This document shows, piece by piece, positions 26,101 to 35,094 of a stretch of DNA of 64,000 nt; within the stretch, counting starts at the first letter, position 1; each line of letters starts with the position of its first letter. A program made the position numbers and the translations under genes. The notes under the pieces were generated by a model. It was not told the origin of the DNA, ran no database searches, and saw only the letters and a list, made by a program, of their open reading frames with translations. This stretch comes from Amphiura filiformis. Taxonomy: Eukaryota > Echinodermata > Ophiuroidea > Amphilepidida > Amphiuridae. The DNA is taken from assembly GCF_039555335.1 (NCBI RefSeq), contig NC_092636.1:56351706-56415705 (forward strand), written 5' to 3'.

Positions 26101-29100
26101 ATTTTGTTGTTGTTGTTATTTTGAAACTTTTTTTGTTAGGATAGGGGGTTCTTAATACAGGCCATCCGGCCTTCCGAGAACCTCCTCATTCAATGTATGT
26201 GTTTACTTGTTGTGCTGTTATATTTTATATTTAAATGAAATAAAGATGAATGAATGAATGAATGAATGAATGAATAGGGAAATACAAGTACACCCAGCAG
26301 TCTTTCTTTCCTGCTGGTCTTTGGAAGGCTTTTGTGTTAAGGTTTCTGTAGTGCCGCCTGACCACTGGTGATTTTGTGCATTTTAAAAGATACAGTTGAC
26401 TCATCAAAATAACTTTCATCCAAATTTCAACATAACAGAATAAATAATATCTGTTGCAAAAATGTCAATGTTGACAGACCAAAAAAACGATAGCAATGTA
26501 CTCTAGCATCGAAGTGCCAGCCCACACAAATCAATGGACAACCCAAAAGAAACTTGCGGGGTGAATATACATCAACATATTCAATACAACATGTCATAAT
26601 ATGAGTATAGAAGTCGTATGTTGCTTCAGTTTAGATCATTTTCAAAGAAAAATTCGATGAAACAAGAGGCTGCTTTGAGCACTAGCCATAATGATTTCTA
26701 ACATGGCAGCAACTAAGGTCATATGATCGCATAGTCTTCAGTCCTGCAGCCAGTTTGGTTCTGTTCCATCCATCTGAGTGTGGAGGAAGCGGCTAGCGGA
26801 ACCAACCTGGCTGCGGAGAGGCATACTTTTGACTCATCTGTGGGAAAATCGTAATTTTGCTAGTCCCGTTTACAGGCATGGACTTAACTTTTTTGCCACT
26901 CGCCAATCGGGCGAGTAGGTCAAAATATTTACCCGTCCGAACAAAGTTGTACTCGTCCGATAATTACGGCCGCCAAATCGCGAACAGTGCTGTTTTTCGT
27001 GAGTCCATTTTCTCAGCATGAAAGACGCGACAGCCGCCATGTGTTTCAAAATCCATGACTCACACGGTGTGCATGAAACCAAAAACTTAATCATTAATTG
27101 ATGATAAAAATAAGAAATTTCCATTCTTTTATATTTTTGAAATAATAAAAGCCCCAAAATTTTGACCAACCTGCTAGGAATAATGCAGTAATATTTGTAA
27201 ATGCAAGTATGCAACGTCAGGAAATCTTTTTATGCTGCATAGCGACCGACATTCATGAACGATGGTTTGATGGGGAAATCCCGATTGATGAAATAATATT
27301 CAAACTGACGAGTGCCGACGTGCGGTAACTGTTTATTTAATTATTTATCACAACCTGAAAATATTCAGTTTTTAATATATTAAGTTAATGTTTTCCTAAA
27401 TAATTTATGTTTCCTTTTAATATTATTGTTGCGATAAATAGAAGCAACTTTTGTTTGTAATATATTGTGGCACCACGCACAGTGTCATCGCCCCGATATC
27501 TCCATGGTAGAAATCGCCATGGTAGGTTGAATCCACAGCCACGAAAGGTCATTTTATTCCGACCTTATGAGACGCATATAATTAGCCAAGTGACCTGACT
27601 AAGGCTACTGACAATAGCCGGGGTAATTGATTTCTCGCTGTGTGAGTAAGCTTGTATACGACATTGCGGTCAATGGTCATACTGCCTACACTGGAGTATA
27701 GTAGTGAGTGCAGATTATATAGCCTGCGCGCTGTAGTCCATATAGGACCAACGCAATATAAAATTAGCGATTTCGGTCAGATTTTGAGTTCAATGACTCA
27801 CGGCCGTTTCTCAAAGCGCAAACTAACGACTATCATATCTGTTCAACACATATTTTCAAGTGTATGAGACCAGATCTGGTTTCTTGAGACGAAATCATTT
27901 ACGGGAGATATTCATCATTTTCTAACCCGGTATCCGAAGATTTTCGTCTGATATCAAAATCGTGCATAGCAATTCACGTGTATCCATCCCGTGTATTAAT
28001 TTTAGTGTCTCTGCTGCACCAAATAATTATTAGCCAGGCGATGTCGGTGTGCCACGTGCTTGGTGTTTTAGCATGACAACAAAACATAAATTTAAGAAGT
28101 GCAGAAGTACCAAAATTTTGTGAAAATTGGCTGAGTTTGAGCGTGTTTTTGCACCTGTTTCTGACCAAAACTGACTTAGAATTGAAAAGAAGAAAAAATA
28201 TCATAGCAAAATGATAAACTATCACGGTGAAAATGCACTTTTATTTTAGAACAATCGGCATTTGACGAGGTCAAATTGTATTCTGAGCCTGGGTAAGGCC
28301 GGCCGTGAAATGTTACTCGCCAGTCGGGCTAGTGAATTTGAAACTTTACTCGACCGGCTGCAATTTTACTCGCAATTGGCGACCGGACAGGTGGAAATTT
28401 CCATCCCTGGCCGTTTACTTCATAGGGCCAAATTTCTTTTCAAAATTTCTCATATGCAAGAATTTTTTAAACAAATGGAATCAGATGATGACGTTTACAA
28501 TGTAGGAAAGGAAAAGGATACCCCAGAAGGATACACGGGACCTGAAATTTGTAAGTGAATTTGTGCTACATGATAAATGACTCCTTATTGTCCAACATTG
28601 AGGAGAGTAGTAATAGTTATTCCGTTAACAAACTGTCGGTAAGATAACAGTCAATGTCTGTGCTGACGTAAAAAGTTGGACATGGACAACTACATGTAGG
28701 TTGCGTGTCTGAATTTATTATAGAAGTTGAGTCAAAATAAATTAAAGCTACCGTATCCCCCATGTAACATTTCCATAAAGTATTTCTTTGCCATAAAATG
28801 TTAGCTTGAGTTGAACAACTGAGGTAAAGCAAAAAAAAAAGAATTTAATAACACTGCCGATGTGGCTAATGCATGGCACTCCATCGGTCATGTTACGGTT
28901 ACGACCCTCTGATGTGTGTATGATTGTCCCGCACGCCATGTACGTACTGTGTTATGAACATCGCGTGTACATGTTTGACTACCATTTCCATTGTAATAAT
29001 TAAACAAAGGTAACTGCATGTTATTCTAAATCTCTGATTTCAGTGGTCATGAAAGATAGATAACCTTTGCCCCAATAATCCCAAGCTATTGTCTGAAACT

Positions 29101-31134
29101 GCTCCTGGGAAGATGTAACATAAGAACTCAGTCCTCAAATGATAGTCTATGACCAAAAGATAAAGGACTGATTATTATTGAAGATTCTTAGTCAGTGGGA
29201 GAGGTCTATAACGTAGACACGTAATCTGATTGGACAATCGCATGATTTGGGTGTCCTCTACCACTGGGCTGTAGATGACCCCACGTCATCATGAGTGTTG
29301 ATAACGCGTAACACGCTCATACGCGTTGTATGCGTAGATGCAGTGCGGAATACGCGCACGCGCTAGGTAGCAGTCGGCGCAACAAGAGATGTAAACAAGT
29401 TTCGTTCATTTTAGAAAAAGGGGAGTTTTTATGACGGTAACTTAAATTTTTACTTCAAAAAATTTTAATATTTAACTGACTAAGAATGAGAATAAACGAT
29501 AGGAATTTTTATTTTGACTATCCTCTACCTATGATAGACGACAGGCAGATCCAATATTTTGTGTAGTGGATGCCGGCGAAAAATTCCTATTGTTTATTCT
29601 CTAACTGCACGAGTCCCGCAGTCTACACGTGTAATAAAAACATGATGTAGTACCGGGCGCGCGCGCCTAGACTCGCTTGCCAGTCCTATATACGCCGTAC
29701 CTATGTATATTGAGGACTGGCTTACGCCATTTTGGATGTCAATGGGAAATACACACTTAACGATTTGGCGCCGGTTAGAAACTTGAAAAAAATCTTTAAA
29801 ATTTCATCAATGTATATGAAAGTGGTACCAACTGTATTGTGCTTGCTAATTTAAGACTCGGTTGAAACAAAATTAAGGATCGAAAGCATTTTAGTGTCCA
29901 AAAAGGCAAAATTATTGTCAAAGTTCTGCGAAATCGGCACCCTTGCGAAGGGTTCAGAATTGAATCGGGAACGAAAATATCCGATCTTTGCGATCAAAAA
30001 CACAAAATTACAACTTTAAACATACTATTGGCAAAAGACATTATTACCAAACAATACAGAATAGAAAATTTGACATCATTTTCTCAAAATATTGAAAAAA
30101 TTTGCTCACTAGACATCGAAAAAGTACGCAATCCAATTCCCGTTCAAACGCGTGGGAAACTGAAAGTGCGATAATCGTGACTACGCGCGCCGGGGTCCTG
30201 GGCACTGGTATCTACTACTTCTACTTCTACTTCTACGTTGATACTGGAACAGGACCTGTTGAAGGTATACTTGTCCAGGGTGGAAAGGTGACATCACATG
30301 TGTTCACATCGAAACAACCGTGCAGACAATATTTACAGTGCAAGTAAAAAATCCAACTGGTGATGAAGCTAGTAGATCATGATGGGCTGTTGCTGTTGAC
30401 TGCAGCCGCCAAGTCGTGACCTAAAGTTTGGATCCCTGGGTCTGTTTACGATGATCTGCCCACTGTTGATGAGAGTCCAGAGACCGTGTTGGAATGCTGT
30501 ATGAGTTGGGATCTGTACTAGGTAGACTGGAAGTAGGTTCCAACATCTAACTGTCCTAGGGAAGTACGAAAACTGGTACACATTGGTGCTACTCTGGATG
30601 TTGATGTATGATTGGCTGTGCTGACCACGTACTAGCCTGGTGGGTTTTGGATATAGTCTGGGATGTTAATAGCCGACTGGTTACATTGGGTTTTGTGGAA
30701 CATGGTGAGCCTGGCAACGCATCTTCTTTGTTGTAAGGTTGGCCATTCAAGCTCCTGACGCATTGATGTTACACTTGCTGTCCTGTCATAGTTCCCCATT
30801 ACAAACCGAACTGCTTTTCTCTGTATCTTTTCCACTTGCTCAATATGCTTCTGCTGGTATCGCTTTCATTCTCATTGTGCATGTCCTTTAAATGCTGTAG
30901 GTTTGCTAGCAGCTTTATTTTGCATTGTTGGAAATAAGATGGAAGCTTATAAAATTAATACCAAATTCATGAACATTGGGAATTTATTTTAAGCTTACTA
31001 TAAAGACTTGACTTGTTTGAATAGGACATGTTACTTACTTTATCTGGACCATCGAATAATCGGATTCCCGGCTGTTGTTTGCTGTGGTTCTCGCCTGGAA
31101 GTAATGCACCGTTAGACCACTCAAATCTGTCCAT
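11127..31134 (-). CDS. VPS36: Vacuolar protein-sorting protein VPS36 (ESCRT-II), complete, 14 exons
   Basis: VPS36 is the ESCRT-II subunit that binds ubiquitinated cargo and phosphoinositides on endosomes and passes cargo to ESCRT-III. Exons in transcript order: 31134-31039, 25711-25646, 25040-24970, 23968-23854, 22544-22452, 20622-20539, 19748-19716, 19416-19339, 18922-18788, 15965-15900, 13841-13777, 12881-12797, 12346-12270, 11226-11127. All have AG/GT borders and compatible phases. They give 387 residues (human: 386). Residues about 1-130 are the GLUE domain (starts [28 protein letters not shown]). About 148-190 is a helical linker ([12 protein letters not shown]). About 190-387 are the winged-helix EAP30-type domains ([22 protein letters not shown]; end [11 protein letters not shown]). 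The metazoan form lacks the NZF insertion of yeast Vps36, and none is seen here. The ATG aligns with the conserved MDRF start. Introns range from 0.3 to 5.3 kb and are full of repeats. Confidence 0.96.
11227..12796. other. VPS36 introns 13 and 12, no separate feature seen
   Basis: These introns flank exon 13 (12270-12346). No clear repeat, RNA gene or foreign exon was recognised. Open frames here lack family-like features. Confidence 0.4.
13555..13770. repeat. Dispersed repeat, inverted relative of 3551-3795
   Basis: Its reverse complement starts AGTAGAACCAAAGAG and contains GTAGAGGGCAAATAG and GTGTTGTGCC. These are the same landmarks, in the same order, as the element at 3551. It lies in VPS36 intron 11 and runs to within about 10 bp of the exon 11 donor. 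Confidence 0.55.
14353..15824. mobile_element. 1.5-kb element with inverted termini carrying a minisatellite
   Basis: The left end TGTACAAGTGGTAATTTTCG pairs with the right end, whose reverse complement is TGTATAAGTGGTAATTTTTG. Both ends also contain scattered TTTTCGCG motifs. Inside are a duplicated block of about 150 bp (14518-14618 and 14668-14770, both with CTCTAGCTCAAGAACTA) and the minisatellite at 14780-15530. No transposase is present. It lies in VPS36 intron 10. Confidence 0.55.
14780..15530. repeat. GAGAGAGTG/GGTCTGGTGG minisatellite
   Basis: Units of about 28-30 bp of the form (A/T)TTAGAGAGAGTG plus a variable GGTC(T/C)...GGTG part alternate to make higher-order repeats of about 60 and 120 bp. 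The minus-strand open frames rich in Ser, Leu, Thr and Pro are products of the repeat. Confidence 0.85.
16420..17465. repeat. 145-bp satellite array with alternating subtypes
   Basis: About seven monomers are each marked by AAGGGGTCACTTCCGGTATA or a close variant, at about 16584, 16732, 16875, 17021, 17166 and 17304. Two monomer types alternate: one with CAGTGTCTATG(T/G)GGTGTAC, the other with AATGTATATGTGGTATTTTT. The higher-order unit is therefore about 290 bp. Several monomers contain direct AGGTCA-type half sites. It lies in VPS36 intron 9. Confidence 0.85.
17466..18787. other. Rest of VPS36 intron 9, nothing recognised
   Basis: AT-rich intron sequence with only a short hairpin around 18395-18425 (GTAAAGTTTTTG / AAGAACTTTAC). 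Confidence 0.35.
20442..20555 (-). repeat. 56-bp tandem duplication spanning VPS36 exon 6 donor
   Basis: Two copies (20442-20499 and 20498-20555, differing at about three sites) each contain the end of exon 6 (ATATTAGCAAG) plus the GTGAG donor. The functional copy, contiguous with exon 6, is at 20498-20555. The downstream copy is a duplicate 5' splice site within intron 6. Confidence 0.85.
21090..21910. repeat. Cluster of GCGTATGTTAC / TTGACAGACA motifs
   Basis: The compound motif GCGTATGTTACT(A)TTTGACAGACA, or its reverse, recurs near 21093 (diverged), 21283, 21476, 21525 (diverged), 21687 and 21880 in both orientations within VPS36 intron 5. The spacing is irregular, about 50-200 bp. It looks like dispersed internal repeats of an unidentified element. 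Confidence 0.6.
22889..23143. mobile_element. 251-bp MITE with TA target duplication
   Basis: Inverted ends TAGACCACTTGGCATGTGAC and AAGTGGTCTA are flanked by TA on both sides, as for Tc1/mariner-type elements. It is non-coding and lies in VPS36 intron 4. Confidence 0.75.
23248..23308. repeat. Hairpin with 22-bp arms
   Basis: ACTGGTTACAGGCCTACCAC pairs with GTGGTAGGCCTGTAGCCAGT with one mismatch and a short loop. It lies in VPS36 intron 4. Its function is unknown. Confidence 0.7.
23438..23650 (-). pseudogene. Possible Crypton-like tyrosine recombinase N-terminal relic
   Basis: A 62-codon open stretch reads like the N-terminal SAM-like region that precedes the catalytic domain in Crypton-type recombinases. 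It has NT followed by an [13 protein letters not shown] block, then LEEL and an EL..E segment with hydrophobic spacing. There is no catalytic domain after it: the frame ends at a stop at 23438 next to a run of G. The resemblance is a pattern judgement only. It lies inside VPS36 intron 4 in the same orientation. It could instead be chance coding-like sequence. Confidence 0.35.
26110..26276 (+). mobile_element. 3' tail of a LINE with (ATGA)n end
   Basis: GT-rich 3' UTR-like sequence runs through CAGGCCATCCGGCCTTCCGA and AATGAAATAAAG into a terminal (ATGA)n microsatellite. This is the typical end of CR1/L2-like non-LTR elements, which finish in short tandem repeats. No coding part remains. It lies in VPS36 intron 1. 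Confidence 0.6.
26865..28417. mobile_element. Non-autonomous hAT-like element with 8-bp target duplication
   Basis: The left terminus CAGGCATGG starts at 26873 and the right terminus CCATCCCTG ends at 28409. CAG-initial ends are typical of hAT. Flanks CCCGTTTA (26865-26872) and GCCGTTTA (28410-28417) match at 7 of 8 positions, the hAT target length. Subterminal parts share inverted (A)CTCGCCA(A/G)TCGGGC motifs. No transposase was recognised in the 1.5-kb interior. It lies in VPS36 intron 1. Confidence 0.7.
29489..29602. repeat. Short inverted repeat in VPS36 intron 1
   Basis: GAGAATAAACGATAGGAATT near 29489 pairs with AATTCCTATTGTTTATTCTC near 29583, with one mismatch and a loop of about 70 bp. 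Confidence 0.6.
30369..30840 (-). pseudogene. LINE reverse-transcriptase C-terminal relic
   Basis: The minus strand encodes [12 protein letters not shown] and WPTLQQRR, then in a shifted frame [13 protein letters not shown]. These are the conserved tail motifs found after the reverse transcriptase domain of Jockey/CR1/L2-type LINEs (LExIQRRAARFV, W..L..RR, FFP..I..WN.LP). The order is correct, but the relic is broken by a stop and a frameshift. It lies in VPS36 intron 1. It is a 5'-truncated, decayed copy. Confidence 0.75.
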
Positions 31135-31372
31135 TTTGCAATATGATACACTCGAATTTTATTGGAAAATAATTGGAATTTCACGACGTACATGTATTTT
31201 ACCATCGGCCCATTTTTTTTAATCAGTCAGTTCGCAATCGTACCCAAAGCTGTCGATAAGGGCGCACACCACCAATAGAGCGTCCCATTGAAATACACGT
31301 GAAAACGCGTCTCTTGCCCGATTTTAGCCCGGAAATCCGGTCGATCCTTCATGTAATTATTTCGTGTAAGCT

Positions 31373-31457
31373 AATCCTAACTGTAACCCTAATCATAATC
31401 ATAACCCTAATACTAACCCTAATCATAACCCTAATCATTACCCTAAACTAACCCTAA
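31373..31457 (+). repeat. Degenerate interstitial telomere-like repeat
   Basis: Variants of TAACCCTAA(T)CA recur for about 85 bp, and a shorter tract is at 31810-31842. They are too degenerate to be a recent telomere. Confidence 0.75.
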
Positions 31458-31805
31458 CCAGTGGCGTACCGTGGCCGCTCCTACCCCGGGGGGCTGAAGA
31501 AAATTTTGCCGCCCCTTTCCCCAACAGCCCGAAAAGGTTGACCCAATTTTTTTTTCGGTCGTTTGAAAAAGTGAAGAGCAAAAAAAAAAAAAAGGATTTT
31601 AGGCGTTAGCGCCCTAAAAGCTAAAAATTTTTAGGTATAGTACAATTTTTTCACAAGTTTCAGCCCTTTTTTATTTACTTATTCTTTTTGCCGCCTCTTC
31701 GTTTTGGCCGCCCTCTTTTGCCGCCTTCTTCTTCCCGCCCTTCGTTTTGGCACCCCTGCTTTGACCGGGGGCTGGCGCCCAAAGCCCCCCAATATACGCG
31801 CAAGA
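31458..31805. repeat. Dispersed CAGTGGCGTA repeat family
   Basis: It starts CCAGTGGCGTACCGTGG and contains CAACAGCCCGAAAAGGTTGA and GCGCCCTAAAAGC. The same order occurs at 52968-53156. Related starts occur near 40253 and 45964. Confidence 0.65.
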
Positions 31806-32052
31806 TGCTAATCTTAACCCTAACTCTAACCCTAATTTCGTGTAAAATTATATGAAGGAATAACCAAACTTCCACAGAGAGGCCCCAAATTACAAAATAT
31901 TTCAAAAATTATTCTGTTTTTACCGGAACTCATTAGGGTTACACAAATGACGCATTGATTTGGTGGTGTGCGCCCCGGGGTGTGCGCCAGCCAATTATGA
32001 TGCACATAGTTTCAAAGCTTTTCAAAGTCGATTCTTTTTTTCATAGATTTAA

Positions 32053-33957
32053 ATCCTCAAGGGAAAAATCAAGGGACAAAGCAAGGGTCAAACCAGAGGA
32101 CAAACCAAGGGCAAATAAGGGGACAAAGTACAACCAAGGGACAAACCAAGGGACAAACAAGGGGGCAACTTCAAGGGACAAACCAAGAAACAAACAAGGG
32201 GACAAATCAATGGACAAACCAAGGGACAAACTAAGAGACAAACCAGAGGACAAACCAAGGGACAAACCAAGGGGACAAACCAAGGGACAAACCAAGGGAC
32301 AAATCAAGGGACAAACCAAGGGACAAACAAGGGGACAAACCAGGCCCGAAACCAGGGTCAAACCAAGGGACAAATCAAGGGACAAACCAAGGGACAAACC
32401 AAAGAGAGACAAACCAAGGGACAACAAGGGGACAAACCAAGGGATAAACAAGGGGACACCCCAAGGGACAAACCTAGGGACAATTAAACCAGGGGACAAA
32501 CCAAGGGACAAACCAGGGGACAAACCTAGGGACAAACCATGGGACAAACAAGTTTTTTTCCCTGCGGCTTTGAGTAGTGTGGACAAAAGGACAAACCAAG
32601 GGACAAACCAAGGGGACAAACCAAGGGACAAACCAAGGGACAAATCAAGGGACAAACCAAGGGACAAACAAGGGGACAAACCAGGGACAAACCAAGGGAC
32701 AAACAAGGGGACAAACCAGGGACAAACCAAGGGACAAATCAAGGGACAAGCCAAGGGGCAAACCAAGGGACAAACCAAGGGGACAAACCAAGGGACAACA
32801 AGGGGACAAACCAAGGATAAACAAGGGGACACCCCAAGGGACAAACCTAGGGACAAACCAGGGGACAAACCAAGGGACAAACCAGGGGATAAGGGACACA
32901 CCAAGGGACAAACCAGGGATTAAGGGACAAACCAAGCGACAAACCAAGGTACAAACAAGGGGATAAACTAAGGGACTCCAAGGGGATAAGGGATAAACCA
33001 AGGGACAAACCAGGGATTAAGGGACAAACCAAGCGACAAACAAAGGGACAAACAAGGGGACAAACTAAGGGACACCAAGGGATAAATCAAGGGACAAACC
33101 AATGGACAAATCAAGGGGCAAACCAAAGGACAAATCAAGGGACAAACCAGAGTACATACCAAGGGACAAACCAGGGGACAAGGGGATAAGGGACAAACCA
33201 AAGGACAAACCAAAGGACAAACCAAGGGACAAACCAAGGGACAGCAAGGGGACAAACCAAGGGATAAACAAGGGGACACCCCAAGGGACAAACCTAGGGA
33301 CAAACCAGGGGACAAACAGGTATTTTTTCCCTGCGTCTTGGAGAGGGATCAAGGGACAAACCAAAGAACAAACCAAGGGACAAACCAAAGGACAAATCAA
33401 GGGACAAACCAGAGGACATATCAAGGGACAAACCAAGGGACAAGGGACAAACCAAGGGACAAACCAATGGACAAACCAGGGACTAACCAAGGGACAAATC
33501 AAAAGACAAACCAAGGGACAAACCAGAGGACAACCCAAAGGACAAACTAGAGGACAAACCATAGGACAAACCAAGGGACAAGCCAGGGGACAAGGGACAG
33601 ACCAAGGGACAAACCAAGGGACAAACCAAGGGATAAGGGACAAACCAAAGGACAAACCAAAGGGCAAGCCAAGGGACAAACGAAGGGGACAAACCAAGGG
33701 TCAACAAGGGGACAAACCAAGGGATAAACAAGGGGACACCCCAAGGGACAAACCAGGGGACAAACAAGTATTTTTTTTCCCTGCGTCTTGGAGAGGTAGT
33801 GTGGACAAAAGGACAAATCAAGGGACAAACCAAGGGACAAAGCAAGGGACAAACCAGGGGACAAGCAAGGGGACAAACCAAGGGATAAACAAGGGGGACA
33901 AACAAAGGGACAAACTTGGTGACAGACTAGGTGACAAACCAGGGGACAAACAAGTAT
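32053..33957. repeat. 12-bp minisatellite GGGACAAACCAA, open in all six frames
   Basis: More than a hundred near-copies of GGGACAAACCAA are broken by four longer spacers of the type TTTTTTTCCCTGCG(T/G)CTT (near 32550, 33320, 33770 and 33955). Twelve bases is four codons, and no frame of the consensus has a stop. This yields long open frames such as repeated DKPR, TNQG or QTKG on + and VCPL, GLSL or FVPW on -. No start context, splice sites or non-repeat domain supports a protein. Confidence 0.95.
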
Positions 33958-35080
33958 TTTTTTCTGCGTCTTGGAGAGGTAGTGTGGACAAACTAACATT
34001 GTTTTCTTGACTATACGTCTTGAAGAGGTAGTGTGGACAAACATACATACATGTATACGTTTTGAAGAGGGAGTGTGGGCAAGCTAACATTTTTTTCTTG
34101 ACTACGTCATTGGGGAGAGATATAATGTGGACAAACACTTTTGTTTTTAGCTTTACGTCTAGTCTTGGAGAACTAGTGTGGACAAACCAGGATACAAACG
34201 AGCATTCTCTTGATGCGTCTTGGAGAGGTAGTGTGGGCAAACTAATATTGTTTTCTTGACTACGTCTTGAAAAGATAGTGCGAACAAAATAATATTCGTT
34301 CCTTGGAGAGGTAGTGTGGGCAAACAAACATTGTTTACTTGTTTTTTATACGTCTGAAGAGTTATTGCGTACAAACAGACATTATTTATCATGTTTATTG
34401 GCTAGGTAACGTGAACAACAAACATTGTTTCCTACCTCTTGGAAGTGTGAACAAAGTAACATAATTTGCCTTTGCTATGTCCTGAAGAGGTAATGTGGAC
34501 AAACAAACATCGCTTCCTTGGCTACGTCTGGGAGAGGTAGAGTGGACAACTAACACTGTTTTATGTCTTTTAAGAGGTTGTGTTGATAAGCTAAAAATCA
34601 TTCTTGGTTACGTATGGGAGAGGTAGTTTAGACAAACTAACATTTTTCCTTGGCCACGTCTTGGGGAGGTAGTGTGGACAAGCACTGTTACTCGGCGACG
34701 TCTGGGAGAGGTTGTGTGAACAAAATAACATTATACTTCCTTTGCTACCTCTTGGAGAGGTATTGTGGACAATTAATGTTGTTTCCTGCCTTTTGAGAGG
34801 TTGTGTGGACAAGCTAAAGCAAGGTAATATGGACAAACGAACAATGTTTATTGTTTACGTCTTGGGGAGATAGTGTGGACAAACAAACTTTGTTTTTCTG
34901 AGCTATATCTTGGGCAAACAAACATTTGAATATTTAGCTACTTCTTTGAGCTTCTTGGAGAGGCAGTGTGGACAAATAAACATTGTTTCCTTGGTGGCGT
35001 TTTGGGAAGATAGCGTAGACAAACAGACATTTTTCATTGGCTACGTCCTGGAGAGGTAGTTTGGACAAACAACCCGTCGG
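33958..35080 (+). repeat. Satellite array of ~45-bp units, + orientation
   Basis: About 25 diverged units contain TACGTCTTGGAGAGGTAGTG followed by TGGACAAACTAACATTGTTT. It is continuous with the 12-bp array, whose core GGACAAAC is part of this unit. The 12-bp array therefore looks like an expansion of one segment of it. Confidence 0.85.
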
Positions 35081-35094
35081 CTGGCTATATCTCG

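Larger units (their letters stand above)
31259..31974. mobile_element. Inverted-terminus element with telomere-like repeats
   Basis: GGCGCACACCACCAA at 31260 is mirrored by TTGGTGGTGTGCGCC at 31959. Inside each end is a CTAACCC-rich tract (31373-31457 and 31810-31842). Between them lies an unrelated dispersed repeat (31458-31805). It begins about 125 bp upstream of the VPS36 start codon. Confidence 0.6.

Noticed and set aside
28262..28558. 98-codon + frame with [18 protein letters not shown]
   Set aside because: It covers the right terminus and subterminal region of the hAT-like element; the left terminus repeats the same motifs inverted.
32041..33950. Long open frames of about 130-320 codons on both strands
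   Set aside because: They are products of the stop-free 12-bp repeat. All six frames are open, with no start context, splice sites or non-repeat domain.
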